This document shows positions 1 through 6,291 of a stretch of 9,803 nt of DNA, in pieces; within the stretch, counting starts at the first letter, position 1, and each line of letters begins with the position of its first letter. The position numbers and the translations under genes are program-made. The stretch is from assembly GCA_015486145.1 (NCBI GenBank), contig WFSH01000245.1, positions 1 to 9,803 of the forward strand, written 5' to 3'. The notes under the pieces were generated by a model. It worked only from the letters and a program-made list of their open reading frames with translations, did not search any database and was not told the origin of the DNA. Origin of the DNA: Mesoaciditogaceae bacterium (GTDB taxonomy: Bacteria > Thermotogota > Thermotogae > Mesoaciditogales > Mesoaciditogaceae).

Positions 1-530
1 ATGTTGGATTGGGTTTCAAGCACAAAGCGTTCTTGCGGGTACAAGGGTGTGAGGTTTTCAAAATACACTCGATCACTTGAGAATTCAACAGGTTTGTAGT
101 TTATAGCCTCTATTCTCAAAAGTGCAAAAAATTTCTCCCCTTCTTTTGGAGATCTCGTTTGTCCTGAAATTATATCACCGTTGAGCAATCCAAAACGCTT
201 TATCTGAGAGGGTGAAACGTAAATATCGTTCGAGCTGGGAATGTAGTTATCAACTCTTAAAAGACCATAACCACCGTCTTGAACCTCGAGAACCCCTTCT
301 CCAAATTTGTAACCATTTGACTCGGTTTGCGCTTTGAGTATTTCAAATATGAGATCGTCTTTTCGATACTGGCTGAGCCTTTGAATCCCAAACTTCTTGG
401 CCAAAGTGTACAATTCTTTGATCTTCATCGTCTGAAGTTTCTTTATGTCGAGGTCCATTTGGTATATCTTATCAGGTGATTGTTTTTCTTTGATTTCTGA
501 TTCTGGATGGTCTTGGTTTTTTTCTTCCAC
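1..530 (-). CDS. rho: Transcription termination factor Rho, N-terminal part (3' end outside window)
   Basis: Rho is the hexameric RNA-dependent ATPase that ends transcription of untranslated RNA. About 176 codons are visible; the ATPase domain lies beyond position 1. Residues 1-30 are a charged lead. Residues ~32-68 match the Rho N-terminal helical domain (MKIKELYTLAKKFGI then RKDDLIFEILK). Residues ~79-145 match the cold-shock-like primary RNA-binding domain (GVLEV, NDIYVSPSQIKRFGLLNGD, PKEGEKFFALLRIEAIN). FENLTPLYP follows, as in other Rho proteins. I chose the GTG at 530 because AAAGGAGA lies 7 nt before it; an in-frame ATG at 548 has no ribosome-binding site of its own and would put that site inside the coding sequence. 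The gene begins 26 bp after the transaldolase stop with no terminator between, so co-transcription is likely. The RNA-binding motif reads DGGYGLLR, with Leu where most Rho proteins have Phe. Confidence 0.93.
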   Translation of the reverse strand, partial: MEEKNQDHPESEIKEKQSPDKIYQMDLDIKKLQTMKIKELYTLAKKFGIQRLSQYRKDDLIFEILKAQTESNGYKFGEGVLEVQDGGYGLLRVDNYIPSSNDIYVSPSQIKRFGLLNGDIISGQTRSPKEGEKFFALLRIEAINYKPVEFSSDRVYFENLTPLYPQERFVLETQSN

Positions 531-537
531 CGATATT

Positions 538-545
538 TCTCCTTT
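538..545 (-). promoter_or_regulatory. Ribosome-binding site deciding the rho start
   Basis: The minus strand reads AAAGGAGA here, followed by a 7-nt spacer and GTG at 530-528. The in-frame ATG at 548-546 lies upstream of this site and is itself preceded by no purine-rich match, so the GTG is the better start. Confidence 0.7.
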
Positions 546-556
546 CATTTATCCGA

Positions 557-1228
557 TCAACCGTGTTGAGCGGATGAAATCCTTTTTTCGTATTCTTCCC
601 AATCACTCAGGAATCTTTTAAGTCCTTTGTCAGTCAAAGGATGTTCGAACAAAAGTTGAAGCACTTTAAACGGAATGGTGGCTATGTGTACCCCAAGGAG
701 CGCAACTTGTCTTACATGTTCTGGGTGGCGTATGCTCGCGGCGATGACCTCTGTTTTGAAACCGTATGTTTTGTAAATTTCAAGAATATCCGCCAAAACG
801 TTTACACCGTCATTTCCCACATCATCCAATCTTCCTATGAATGGGCTGACAAAGGTTGCACCGGCTTTGGCGGCAAGAATAGCTTGATTTGCGCTGAACA
901 CAAGTGTCACGTTCGTTTTTATTCCTTCTTTTGAAAGTGTGGAAACAGCTTTTATACCGTCCTTTGTCATGGGAATTTTGATTGTCACATTTTCCGCTAT
1001 TTTGGAAAGTTCATGTGCTTCGTTTACCATCCCATCGTAGTTGGTGGAAACAACTTCCGCACTGACTGGCCCATTCACAACTTCGCATATCTCTTTTACC
1101 CTTGTTTTGAAATCCACCTTTCCTTCCCTTGAAACAAGAGTTGGGTTCGTGGTAACTCCATCGAGTATGCCCCAAGAAACCGCTTTTTTAATTTCTTCTA
1201 TGTTCGCAGTGTCCAAAAAAATTTTCAA
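557..1228 (-). CDS. tal: Transaldolase, TalC/FSA-like small family
   Basis: Transaldolase moves a dihydroxyacetone unit between sugar phosphates in the non-oxidative pentose phosphate pathway, in the cytoplasm. The 223-residue product is close to the usual ~215-220 residues. It opens with KIFLDTANIEEIKKA (Asp6), then GVTTNPTLV (residues 24-32), the Schiff-base lysine in VTIKIPMT (Lys84), TNVTLVFS (105-112) and SPFIGRLDD (128-136). Glu58 in SAEV and Phe130 in SPFIGR are the residues of true transaldolases; the fructose-6-phosphate aldolase branch has Gln and Tyr there, so transaldolase activity is favoured. I chose the TTG at 1228 because it begins exactly at the family N-terminus and AAGGTGA lies 4 nt upstream. 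A further TTG at 1282 would add 18 unsupported residues. It lies between a DUF1294-like gene and rho, an unusual place for a sugar enzyme. Confidence 0.92.
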   Translation of the reverse strand: MKIFLDTANIEEIKKAVSWGILDGVTTNPTLVSREGKVDFKTRVKEICEVVNGPVSAEVVSTNYDGMVNEAHELSKIAENVTIKIPMTKDGIKAVSTLSKEGIKTNVTLVFSANQAILAAKAGATFVSPFIGRLDDVGNDGVNVLADILEIYKTYGFKTEVIAASIRHPEHVRQVALLGVHIATIPFKVLQLLFEHPLTDKGLKRFLSDWEEYEKRISSAQHG

Positions 1229-1232
1229 AGTT

Positions 1233-1239
1233 TCACCTT
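1233..1239 (-). promoter_or_regulatory. Ribosome-binding site deciding the transaldolase start
   Basis: AAGGTGA on the minus strand, 4 nt before TTG at 1228-1226. It supports a TTG start at the conserved KIFLDTAN N-terminus instead of the TTG 54 nt upstream. Confidence 0.6.
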
Positions 1240-1270
1240 CTTTCAAATTATTTTCAAACGTCTTTTTTGT

Positions 1271-1315
1271 GGATCTCTTCAAAACGAGATTCCAGCTCGG
1301 TGGCCGGAATGACCA
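1271..1315 (-). repeat. Palindromic intergenic element resembling a dispersed repeat
   Basis: The 108-bp gap between the DUF1294-like gene and the transaldolase holds two nested inverted repeats. On the plus strand the outer one is ATTCCAGC (1289-1296) against GCCGGAAT (1303-1310), 8-bp arms with one G/T-type mismatch and a 6-nt loop. The second is GGATCTC (1271-1277) against GAGATTCC (1286-1293), pairing imperfectly and sharing bases with the first, so the two may be alternative folds. On the minus strand it begins GGTCATTCCGG, which recalls the short 'GTCATTCC...GGAATC' intergenic repeats found many times in various bacterial genomes. Only one copy is in this window, so repeat status is inferred from resemblance. 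It lies wholly upstream of the preferred transaldolase start. Confidence 0.4.
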
Positions 1316-1336
1316 TTGAATGGTTTAAAAAAACTC

Positions 1337-1597
1337 TTAATGCAAATGTATCGCAATTTCGTAAAACAAAAAGTAGACACCAACATTCTCGATCAAAGCT
1401 ACCAAGACGAAGTCGGACTTGAAAGTTTTGACTTTCAAGACCCAAGAAGCAAAGAGCACTCCACATGCTCCTCCTATGAAAATGTAGAGTACCGTGTTAA
1501 ATCTACTGATTTTAAAGGGCATATCCCTCGCGTTGGCCCAATTGATGAACGCGGAAAGTGCATTGATTACCACAAAAAAAGTTATAATTTGCCACAT
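1337..1597 (-). CDS. Small DUF1294-like membrane protein
   Basis: The 86-residue product is highly hydrophobic with three likely membrane segments: roughly residues 2-20, 36-53 and 62-82. The middle and end fit the DUF1294 family pattern: an Arg-containing stretch before the second segment (KISRF), a Gly-Gly turn inside it (IFIGGACGVLFA), then VLKVKTFKSDFVL, matching the family's K-T-x-K-x-x-F signature. Length is typical of the family (~85-90 residues). Function is unknown; an inner-membrane location is inferred. It begins at ATG 1597, 37 bp after rplQ, straight after a terminator-like hairpin. No strong Shine-Dalgarno site precedes it: the best match, GGGTGG, lies in the hairpin's 3' arm about 12 nt from the ATG. 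The gene is therefore probably weakly or conditionally expressed. Family assignment is by eye. Confidence 0.65.
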   Translation of the reverse strand: MWQIITFFVVINALSAFINWANARDMPFKISRFNTVLYIFIGGACGVLFASWVLKVKTFKSDFVLVALIENVGVYFLFYEIAIHLH

Positions 1598-1602
1598 ATC
1601 TC

Positions 1603-1630
1603 AAAAAGACCACCCTCTTGGGGTAGTCTT
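1603..1630 (-). terminator. Probable intrinsic terminator after rplQ
   Basis: The minus-strand transcript reads AAGACUACCC, loop CAAGA, GGGUGGUCUU, then three more U before GAG. That is a 10-bp stem with one U-G wobble, starting 4 nt after the rplQ stop. The U run is short (5 counting the stem end), so termination may be partial, allowing read-through into the DUF1294-like gene, transaldolase and rho. Confidence 0.55.
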
Positions 1631-1634
1631 ATCC

Positions 1635-1994
1635 TCATTCTTCTTTCAACAACTGGAAAATAGCCAATTCTGCACCATCACCGCGTCTTTTTCGCAACTT
1701 GAGTATTCTTGTGTATCCACCTTTTCTTTGAGCATATCTTGGTGCAATCTCGTCAACCACCTTGTTGGTTAGCTTTCTATCGTTCAAGAAAGAATTTACA
1801 TATCTTCTCGCAGACAGATCACCCTTTAAGGCGTGGGTTATGATCTTTTCAACCAATTGAGAAGCGGCTTTTGCCTTTTGAGTTGAAGTTACGATCGTTT
1901 CGTGAATGAAGAGTTCGCGCGCAAGACCTCTCATGAGCGCTTTACGTTGATCGCTTGGCCTTCCAAATCTCTTGAGCTTTACCCTATGTCTCAT
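1635..1994 (-). CDS. rplQ: 50S ribosomal protein L17
   Basis: L17 is a large-subunit protein near the peptide exit tunnel. The 119-residue product matches the bacterial family along its length: MRHRVKLKRFGRPSDQRKAL at the N-terminus (the usual MRH...LgR...HR.AL region), LARELFIHETIVTSTQKAKA, then a C-terminal half with PRYAQRKGGYTRILKLRKRRGDGAELAIFQL. The length is normal. ATG at 1994 is preceded by GAGGAG 9 nt away, within a GGAGAGGAG stretch. It lies 19 bp after rpoA, the standard last gene of the alpha operon, and a terminator-like hairpin follows immediately, which marks the likely end of the main ribosomal transcript. Confidence 0.97.
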   Translation of the reverse strand: MRHRVKLKRFGRPSDQRKALMRGLARELFIHETIVTSTQKAKAASQLVEKIITHALKGDLSARRYVNSFLNDRKLTNKVVDEIAPRYAQRKGGYTRILKLRKRRGDGAELAIFQLLKEE

Positions 1995-2013
1995 AATTCA
2001 AAACTCCTCTCCA

Positions 2014-3054
2014 TCACTCAGCTTTGAGTTTTAATCCTAATTTTTTTAATTTCTCATTGACCTCAACGAGTGATTTTTCTCCGAAATTATGAATTTTCAA
2101 AAGTTCTTTTTCACTTCTTTTCAAAAGATCGCTCACCGTCTCTATTTTATCACGTTTAAGACAGTTGAGAGATCTCACTGAAAGTTCTAAATCGTCTATT
2201 CTCATGTGATCGTAAATAGTTGGAATTTTTTCTTCTTTTTCACTTCCAGACAAAACCACAGTTTCAGCTTTTTCGCGCGTCTTTTCTTCTTCCATCGACT
2301 TTCTTCTCTCTTCCGCATCCGTTTCCATCAACTCAACGACATCAGTTTTTCCTGGAAACTTATCGAGAAAAAAGTTATAATGTTCTATCATGATCTCTAT
2401 TGCCTTTCTGAGGGCCTCGGATGGGGTGATGGATCTTTTGGTCCATATTTCCAAAACGAGTCGATCGTAGTCGGTTTTCTTTCCAACTCTAAAATCTTCG
2501 GTTCGAAAGTTTACCTTCACGACAGGACTGAAAATTCCATCAATTGGAAGAGTCTGTATGTCGTTATCCAACTCCATTTCAGAAATGGGAAGATAACCTT
2601 TTCCAACCTCTGCAAAGAGCTCAATATAAACGTCCGCATCTTCGTTAAGAGTGGCTATTTTCAATTCAGGGTTTGCGATCTTAACTTCAAGTGGGCACTT
2701 TATGTCCTTTGCCCTGAGTACCCCAGGCCCCTTTTTTTGCACGATGAAAACGATTGGTTCTTCTCTGATGGGGGCAATCGCCTTTATCTGGAGTTGTTTT
2801 ATACTTAAAAGGATTTGAAGCACATCTTCTTTGACACCTACTATTGTATCGTATTCATGATACACATCTCTGATTTTCACTTTTGTAACCGCTATAGAGG
2901 GTATGGAGGACAAAAGTACCCTTCTCAAAGAGTTGCCAATCATTATCGAATAGCCACGTTCAAGGGGTTGAACCGCATACCTGGCATACAAATAGCCCCT
3001 CTCTTCTTTTTCTTCCTCAACAACGAACTTCTCGGGTTTAACATAATTAAGCAT
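2014..3054 (-). CDS. rpoA: DNA-directed RNA polymerase subunit alpha
   Basis: Alpha dimerises to start core polymerase assembly, and its C-terminal domain binds upstream promoter DNA and activators. The 346-residue product has the N-terminal domain at ~1-232 (ERGYSIMIGNSLRRVLLSSI at 32-51; TPSEALRKAI at 210-219), a charged linker at ~235-282 and the C-terminal domain at ~284-343. The DNA-contacting residues equivalent to E. coli Arg265, Asn268 and Lys298 are present as Arg294 (SVRS), Asn297 (SLNC) and Lys327 (GEKS). The total is longer than the common 315-330, mainly through the Glu/Lys-rich linker. ATG at 3054 has GAGGTGG just upstream. It sits 26 bp after rpsD and 19 bp before rplQ, the canonical alpha-operon position. 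Confidence 0.98.
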   Translation of the reverse strand: MLNYVKPEKFVVEEEKEERGYLYARYAVQPLERGYSIMIGNSLRRVLLSSIPSIAVTKVKIRDVYHEYDTIVGVKEDVLQILLSIKQLQIKAIAPIREEPIVFIVQKKGPGVLRAKDIKCPLEVKIANPELKIATLNEDADVYIELFAEVGKGYLPISEMELDNDIQTLPIDGIFSPVVKVNFRTEDFRVGKKTDYDRLVLEIWTKRSITPSEALRKAIEIMIEHYNFFLDKFPGKTDVVELMETDAEERRKSMEEEKTREKAETVVLSGSEKEEKIPTIYDHMRIDDLELSVRSLNCLKRDKIETVSDLLKRSEKELLKIHNFGEKSLVEVNEKLKKLGLKLKAE

Positions 3055-3080
3055 TTAACCACCTCACGTAGAGTTGTGCT

Positions 3081-3707
3081 TCACTTGGAGTACAACTCAA
3101 CGATGTCTTGAACTTCTATTGGAAGATCCACTTCTTCCCTTTCGGGCATTCTCACAAACGACCCTTTAAAGAGATCGTAATTAACTTCAAGCCATGGGGC
3201 CACATTTTTGGATGAAGAGATCTCTATAGCTTGCTTTACATCCGAATTGGATCTTATTTTCTCTTCGAGCTCGATCGTGTCTCCAGGTTTCAATTCGTAT
3301 GAAGGTATATTAACTCTCCTACCGTTCACGAAAACGTGGCCGTGGTTAACCATTTGCCGCGCATGAGCCCTCGAAAGGGCAAAACCAAGCCTGTAAACGG
3401 TGTTGTCCAATCTTGATTCCACTATTTTGATCAGCATCGTACCGGTAACTTCTTTCGCTTTCACGGCTTTGCTGAAATACTTTCTGAACTGTTTTTCAAA
3501 GATACCGTAAGTACGTTTCATCGCCTGCTTTGATCTCAACTGTTTGGCATAGTGAGTTACCTTCATTCGATCTCTACCATGTTGCCCGGGAGCGTAAGGC
3601 CTTTTTTCAAAAGGACATTTTGGCGTGTAACATTTGTCACCTTTTAAGAAAAGTTTCATCCCTTCTCTTCTGCAAAGCCTGCAAACTGAACCAGTATACC
3701 TTGCCAT
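3081..3707 (-). CDS. rpsD: 30S ribosomal protein S4, zinc-ligand form
   Basis: S4 is a primary 16S rRNA binder that starts small-subunit assembly; in many bacteria it also represses its own operon. The 208-residue product has an N-terminal zinc knuckle, Cys9-x2-Cys12-x13-Cys26-x4-Cys31, the 'C+' form also seen in Thermus. PYAPGQHGRDR follows, and the S4 RNA-binding domain lies at ~98-160 (SRLDNTVYRLGFALSRAHAR, NHGHVFVNGRRVNIPSY, LKPGDTIEL). ATG at 3707 has an excellent site, TGAGGAGGT, which includes the rpsK stop codon, so translation of the two is probably coupled. No pseudoknot-like autoregulatory leader is evident by eye in the short gaps around it. Confidence 0.98.
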   Translation of the reverse strand: MARYTGSVCRLCRREGMKLFLKGDKCYTPKCPFEKRPYAPGQHGRDRMKVTHYAKQLRSKQAMKRTYGIFEKQFRKYFSKAVKAKEVTGTMLIKIVESRLDNTVYRLGFALSRAHARQMVNHGHVFVNGRRVNIPSYELKPGDTIELEEKIRSNSDVKQAIEISSSKNVAPWLEVNYDLFKGSFVRMPEREEVDLPIEVQDIVELYSK

Positions 3708-3722
3708 ATATTCAGAACCTCC

Positions 3723-4121
3723 TCACATTCTTCGTCTTTTCTTGGGACGACAACCATTGTGCGGAATGGGCGTAACGTCCTTTATGTTTTGAACATCAAG
3801 CCCTGCGGCTTGAAGCCCCCGAACGGCTGACTCTCTTCCCGGTCCTGGACCACTCACCAAAATATCAACCTTTTTCATTCCCATATTCAAAGCCTCTTTG
3901 GCAACCTTGTCCGCCGCTATTTGAGCCGCGTATGGAGTGGATTTTTTCGAACCAGAAAATCCTATATCTCCGCCGCTTGACCACGCCAAAACGTTGCCAC
4001 TCTTGTCCGAAATGGTTATTATCGTGTTGTTAAATGTTGATGATATGTGAGCCACTCCGTAATCCACATGAATCTTCTTTTTGCTCGTCCTGCTTTTTGA
4101 CCTGCCTCTTCCTTTTGCCAT
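3723..4121 (-). CDS. rpsK: 30S ribosomal protein S11
   Basis: S11 forms part of the small-subunit platform near the mRNA exit and E site. The 132-residue product starts MAKGRGRSK with a basic tail. It contains VDYGVAHISSTFNNTIITIS, the conserved SGPGPGRESAVRGLQAAGL (residues ~90-108), and ends IKDVTPIPHNGCRPKKRRRM, the usual C-terminus. I chose the ATG at 4121: AGGAGAG lies 7 nt before it, and the TTG codon directly upstream (4124) would be only 4 nt from the site. It is separated by 23 bp from rpsM and 15 bp from rpsD. Confidence 0.98.
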   Translation of the reverse strand: MAKGRGRSKSRTSKKKIHVDYGVAHISSTFNNTIITISDKSGNVLAWSSGGDIGFSGSKKSTPYAAQIAADKVAKEALNMGMKKVDILVSGPGPGRESAVRGLQAAGLDVQNIKDVTPIPHNGCRPKKRRRM

Positions 4122-4144
4122 CAAAAATCTCTCCTATTCATTTC

Positions 4145-4507
4145 TCATTTCCTACCCACGCCATGAGAGGGTCCCTTTCGGGTTCTGGCGTTTGTCTTCG
4201 TCCTCTGTCCTCTAACTGGAAGCCCTTGCCTATGCCTAAGACCTCTGTAAGAACCTATTTCTATGAGCCTTTTTACGTTTCTTTGGATTTCTTGCTTGAG
4301 TTCCCCTTCAACTTTATAATGAGAGTTTATGTACTGAGTGATCTGCCTGATCTCATTATCCGTGAGATCCTTGATCTTTTTGTTAAGGGGAATCCCGGTT
4401 TCTTTGAGAATTTTCATCGATGTGGTTCTTCCAATACCGTAAAGGTAAGTAAGCCCCACAAAAGCATGCTTTTCATTTGGTAAATCAACACCAAGAACAC
4501 GAGCCAT
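4145..4507 (-). CDS. rpsM: 30S ribosomal protein S13
   Basis: S13 sits in the small-subunit head, contacts the large subunit (bridge B1) and reaches the P-site tRNA with its C-terminal tail. The 120-residue product matches along its length: MARVLGVDLPNEKHAFVGLT, YGIGRTTSMKIL, the helical region LTDNEIRQITQYI, and SYRGLRHRQGLPVRGQRTKT followed by NARTRKG. The last nine residues, GPSHGVGRK, differ from the usual GPRKTV...KK type ending. ATG at 4507 is preceded by GTGAG five nt away; a longer G-rich run lies further up. It is 19 bp after rpmJ, the standard alpha-operon start. Confidence 0.97.
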   Translation of the reverse strand: MARVLGVDLPNEKHAFVGLTYLYGIGRTTSMKILKETGIPLNKKIKDLTDNEIRQITQYINSHYKVEGELKQEIQRNVKRLIEIGSYRGLRHRQGLPVRGQRTKTNARTRKGPSHGVGRK

Positions 4508-4526
4508 TTTTTCTCACATCCCCCCT

Positions 4527-4643
4527 TCAGCCTTGTCTCTGATTGTGCTTGGGGTTTTTGGAACATATAACCCGCACCACACCTTTTCTTCGTACAATCT
4601 TGCACGCATCGCAGCGTTTTTTTACAGAAGCTCTGACTTTCAT
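4527..4643 (-). CDS. rpmJ: 50S ribosomal protein L36, zinc-ligand form
   Basis: This 38-residue protein of the large subunit was found by translating the gap between infA and rpsM. It begins MKVRASVKKRCDACKIVRRK and ends PKHNQRQG, the standard bacterial L36. All four zinc ligands of the 'C+' form are present: Cys11, Cys14, Cys27 and His33. ATG at 4643 has AAGGAGGT 8 nt upstream, directly after the infA stop. The infA-rpmJ-rpsM order is the normal one. Confidence 0.97.
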   Translation of the reverse strand: MKVRASVKKRCDACKIVRRKGVVRVICSKNPKHNQRQG

Positions 4644-4659
4644 CGTAAAAAACCTCCTT

Positions 4660-4884
4660 TTAATTTCTCTTTCTATATACTATTCGTCCTTTTTTCAAAT
4701 CGTAAGGTGAAAGTTCAACGACAACTCTGTCTCCCGGTACTATTTTTATGAAATTTTGCCTCATTTTTCCAGATATGTGCGCCAAAATCTCGAGACCGTT
4801 GTCCAAACGAACCTTAAACATGGTATTGGGAAGGGAATCTAAAATTTGCCCTCCTATCCTTATAACATCTTTTTCATCAGACAT
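4660..4884 (-). CDS. infA: Translation initiation factor IF-1
   Basis: IF-1 binds the 30S A site and helps IF-2 and IF-3 select the initiator tRNA. The 74-residue product is a single S1-type OB fold: GGQILDSLPNTMFKVRLDNG, EILAHISGKMRQNFIKIVPG, DRVVVELSPYDLKKGRIVYR, all hallmarks of the family, with normal length. ATG at 4884 overlaps the end of map by 8 bp, and its site GGAGGGGT lies inside the map coding sequence, so its translation probably depends on ribosomes finishing map. Confidence 0.98.
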   Translation of the reverse strand: MSDEKDVIRIGGQILDSLPNTMFKVRLDNGLEILAHISGKMRQNFIKIVPGDRVVVELSPYDLKKGRIVYRKRN

Positions 4885-5641
4885 CTAACCCCTCCGGCAT
4901 GGTTAAAATTTCAACCTTGTTTTCGTAAAGAGCCACGGTATTTTCGTAATGAGCGCTGGGAGAATGATCCAAAGTCACCACTCCCCAACCATCGCTCAAC
5001 ACTTTAACTCTCCAATCATTCATGCTCACCATCGGTTCTATCGCAATTACCAAACCATTCATCAACGGTACACCCGTGGAAGGCCTTCCAAAATTTGGAA
5101 CTTGTGGTTCTTCATGAAGACTCCTCCCAATTCCGTGCCCCACATAATCTCTTATCACAGAAAAACCATGACTTTCCACAAACGACTGAATGGCATGTGA
5201 AACATCACCAAGCCTGTTCCCCACCTTTAATTGCTTTATTCCTTCAAAAAAAGAAGCCTTGGTAACTTCCACAAGTTCTTTGCGTCTCGCATCAACAGTG
5301 CCAACAACAAAAGTCCTCGCACCATCACCATACCAACCATTATGTATGGTACCAACATCTATGGACACCAAATCTCCATTCTTAACGATCACCTTTTTTG
5401 AAGGAATACCATGCACTACCATCTCGTTAAGACTTATACAGGATGTTGCGGGAAAGCCAGCATAGCCTTTAAAAGCCGGAGCTACATTTCGCCTTTTAAA
5501 ATATTCTTCTATCAACTTATCAAGATCGTAAGTGGTGACACCATCCACGACATATTCCTTAATATACGCCAAAACTTCGCCAACCACGGCGTTGGGGTAT
5601 CGCATTTCCTCTATGTCTTGTTTGTTTTTTAGTTTTATCAC
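4877..5641 (-). CDS. map: Methionine aminopeptidase, type I
   Basis: This metalloenzyme removes the initiator Met from new proteins whose second residue is small. The 254-residue product has the pita-bread fold with all five metal ligands: Asp95 (SIDVG), Asp106 (YGDGA), His169 (GHGIG), Glu202 (AIEPM) and Glu233 (HYENT). The substrate-binding histidines are His77 (VVHGIP) and His176 (LHEEP). There is no N-terminal zinc-finger extension. The near-N-terminal MRYPNAV differs from the frequent MRxAG, and HYEN replaces the usual QFEH around the last ligand; neither removes a ligand. It starts with GTG at 5641, overlapping the adk stop (GTGA), with GGTGGT upstream. It sits in the coupled secY-adk-map-infA block. 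Confidence 0.97.
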   Translation of the reverse strand: MIKLKNKQDIEEMRYPNAVVGEVLAYIKEYVVDGVTTYDLDKLIEEYFKRRNVAPAFKGYAGFPATSCISLNEMVVHGIPSKKVIVKNGDLVSIDVGTIHNGWYGDGARTFVVGTVDARRKELVEVTKASFFEGIKQLKVGNRLGDVSHAIQSFVESHGFSVIRDYVGHGIGRSLHEEPQVPNFGRPSTGVPLMNGLVIAIEPMVSMNDWRVKVLSDGWGVVTLDHSPSAHYENTVALYENKVEILTMPEGLDV

Positions 5642-6291
5642 TCGGCACCACCAAGTATATTTAACACCATATCTTTGACTTTTTCTACAGGCAAAGTACC
5701 ATCTATTGTAAAAAGCACGTTCCGATTTCGATAATATTCTATTACTGGCAGAGTCAAATCCAAATAAACCCTGTATCTATTTCTCACCGTTTCCGGTTTA
5801 TCATCTTTTCGAACAACAAGGGGAACATGACATACATCGCACAAATTATCATCCCGGGGAGGATTGGAAATGACGTTATACGCACGTCCACATTTTGGAC
5901 AAACACGGCGTGCCGAAAGCCTTTGCACCAAGATATCTTCCGGAACCTCCACGTAAAGCACAAATTCAACCCGTTTTTTTATGTTCTCAAGCAATTTGTC
6001 AAGAGCACGTGCCTGCGAAATGGTGCGAGGAAAGCCATCAAGTATAAATCCATTCGCCACATCTGGTTGCGTGAGCCTTTTTTTTATGATGGCAACCATC
6101 AAATCGTCATCCACCAATTTCCCAGAATTCACAATTTCTTCGACTTTTCTTCCAAGTTCGCTTTTTCTTTCCATTTCGTCACGCAACATATCACCTGTGG
6201 AAATGTGTGGAATCGAAAATTCCTTTGAGATGAACTTCGCCTGGGTTCCCTTGCCGGCCCCCGGAGGGCCCAACATGATGATGTTCTTCAT
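5638..6291 (-). CDS. adk: Adenylate kinase, long zinc-containing form
   Basis: Adenylate kinase interconverts ATP + AMP and 2 ADP, keeping the nucleotide pool balanced. Numbered from the chosen ATG, the 217-residue product has the P-loop GPPGAGKGT at 8-16, the AMP-binding region PHISTGDMLRDE at 28-39 and DGFPRT at 85-90. The long LID domain at ~121-165 has Cys131-x2-Cys134 and Cys151-x2-Cys154, the zinc site common in Gram-positive and thermophilic enzymes. I chose ATG at 6291 because it forms a TGATG junction with the secY stop and has AAAGG shortly upstream; a TTG one codon earlier (6294) is possible. It overlaps map by 4 bp (GTGA), so expression is tied to secY and map. Confidence 0.98.
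   Translation of the reverse strand: MKNIIMLGPPGAGKGTQAKFISKEFSIPHISTGDMLRDEMERKSELGRKVEEIVNSGKLVDDDLMVAIIKKRLTQPDVANGFILDGFPRTISQARALDKLLENIKKRVEFVLYVEVPEDILVQRLSARRVCPKCGRAYNVISNPPRDDNLCDVCHVPLVVRKDDKPETVRNRYRVYLDLTLPVIEYYRNRNVLFTIDGTLPVEKVKDMVLNILGGAE

Noticed and set aside
1320..1336. Run of seven T after the DUF1294-like stop, considered as a terminator
   Set aside because: No GC-rich stem precedes the T run on the minus strand, so it lacks the structure of an intrinsic terminator.
1316..1350. Possible promoter for tal (TTGCAT with a loosely placed -10)
   Set aside because: The -10 match at the right spacing is poor; AT-rich sequence alone does not support a promoter call.
1254..1466. 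Minus-strand reading frame of 70 codons overlapping the DUF1294-like gene and the gap before tal
   Set aside because: It overlaps a better-supported gene in another frame, has no family resemblance, and its C-terminal part is the translation of the palindromic element.
4877..5641. Altered residues in MetAP (MRYPN, HYENT) as signs of inactivation
   Set aside because: All five metal ligands and both substrate histidines are in place, so the enzyme looks intact.
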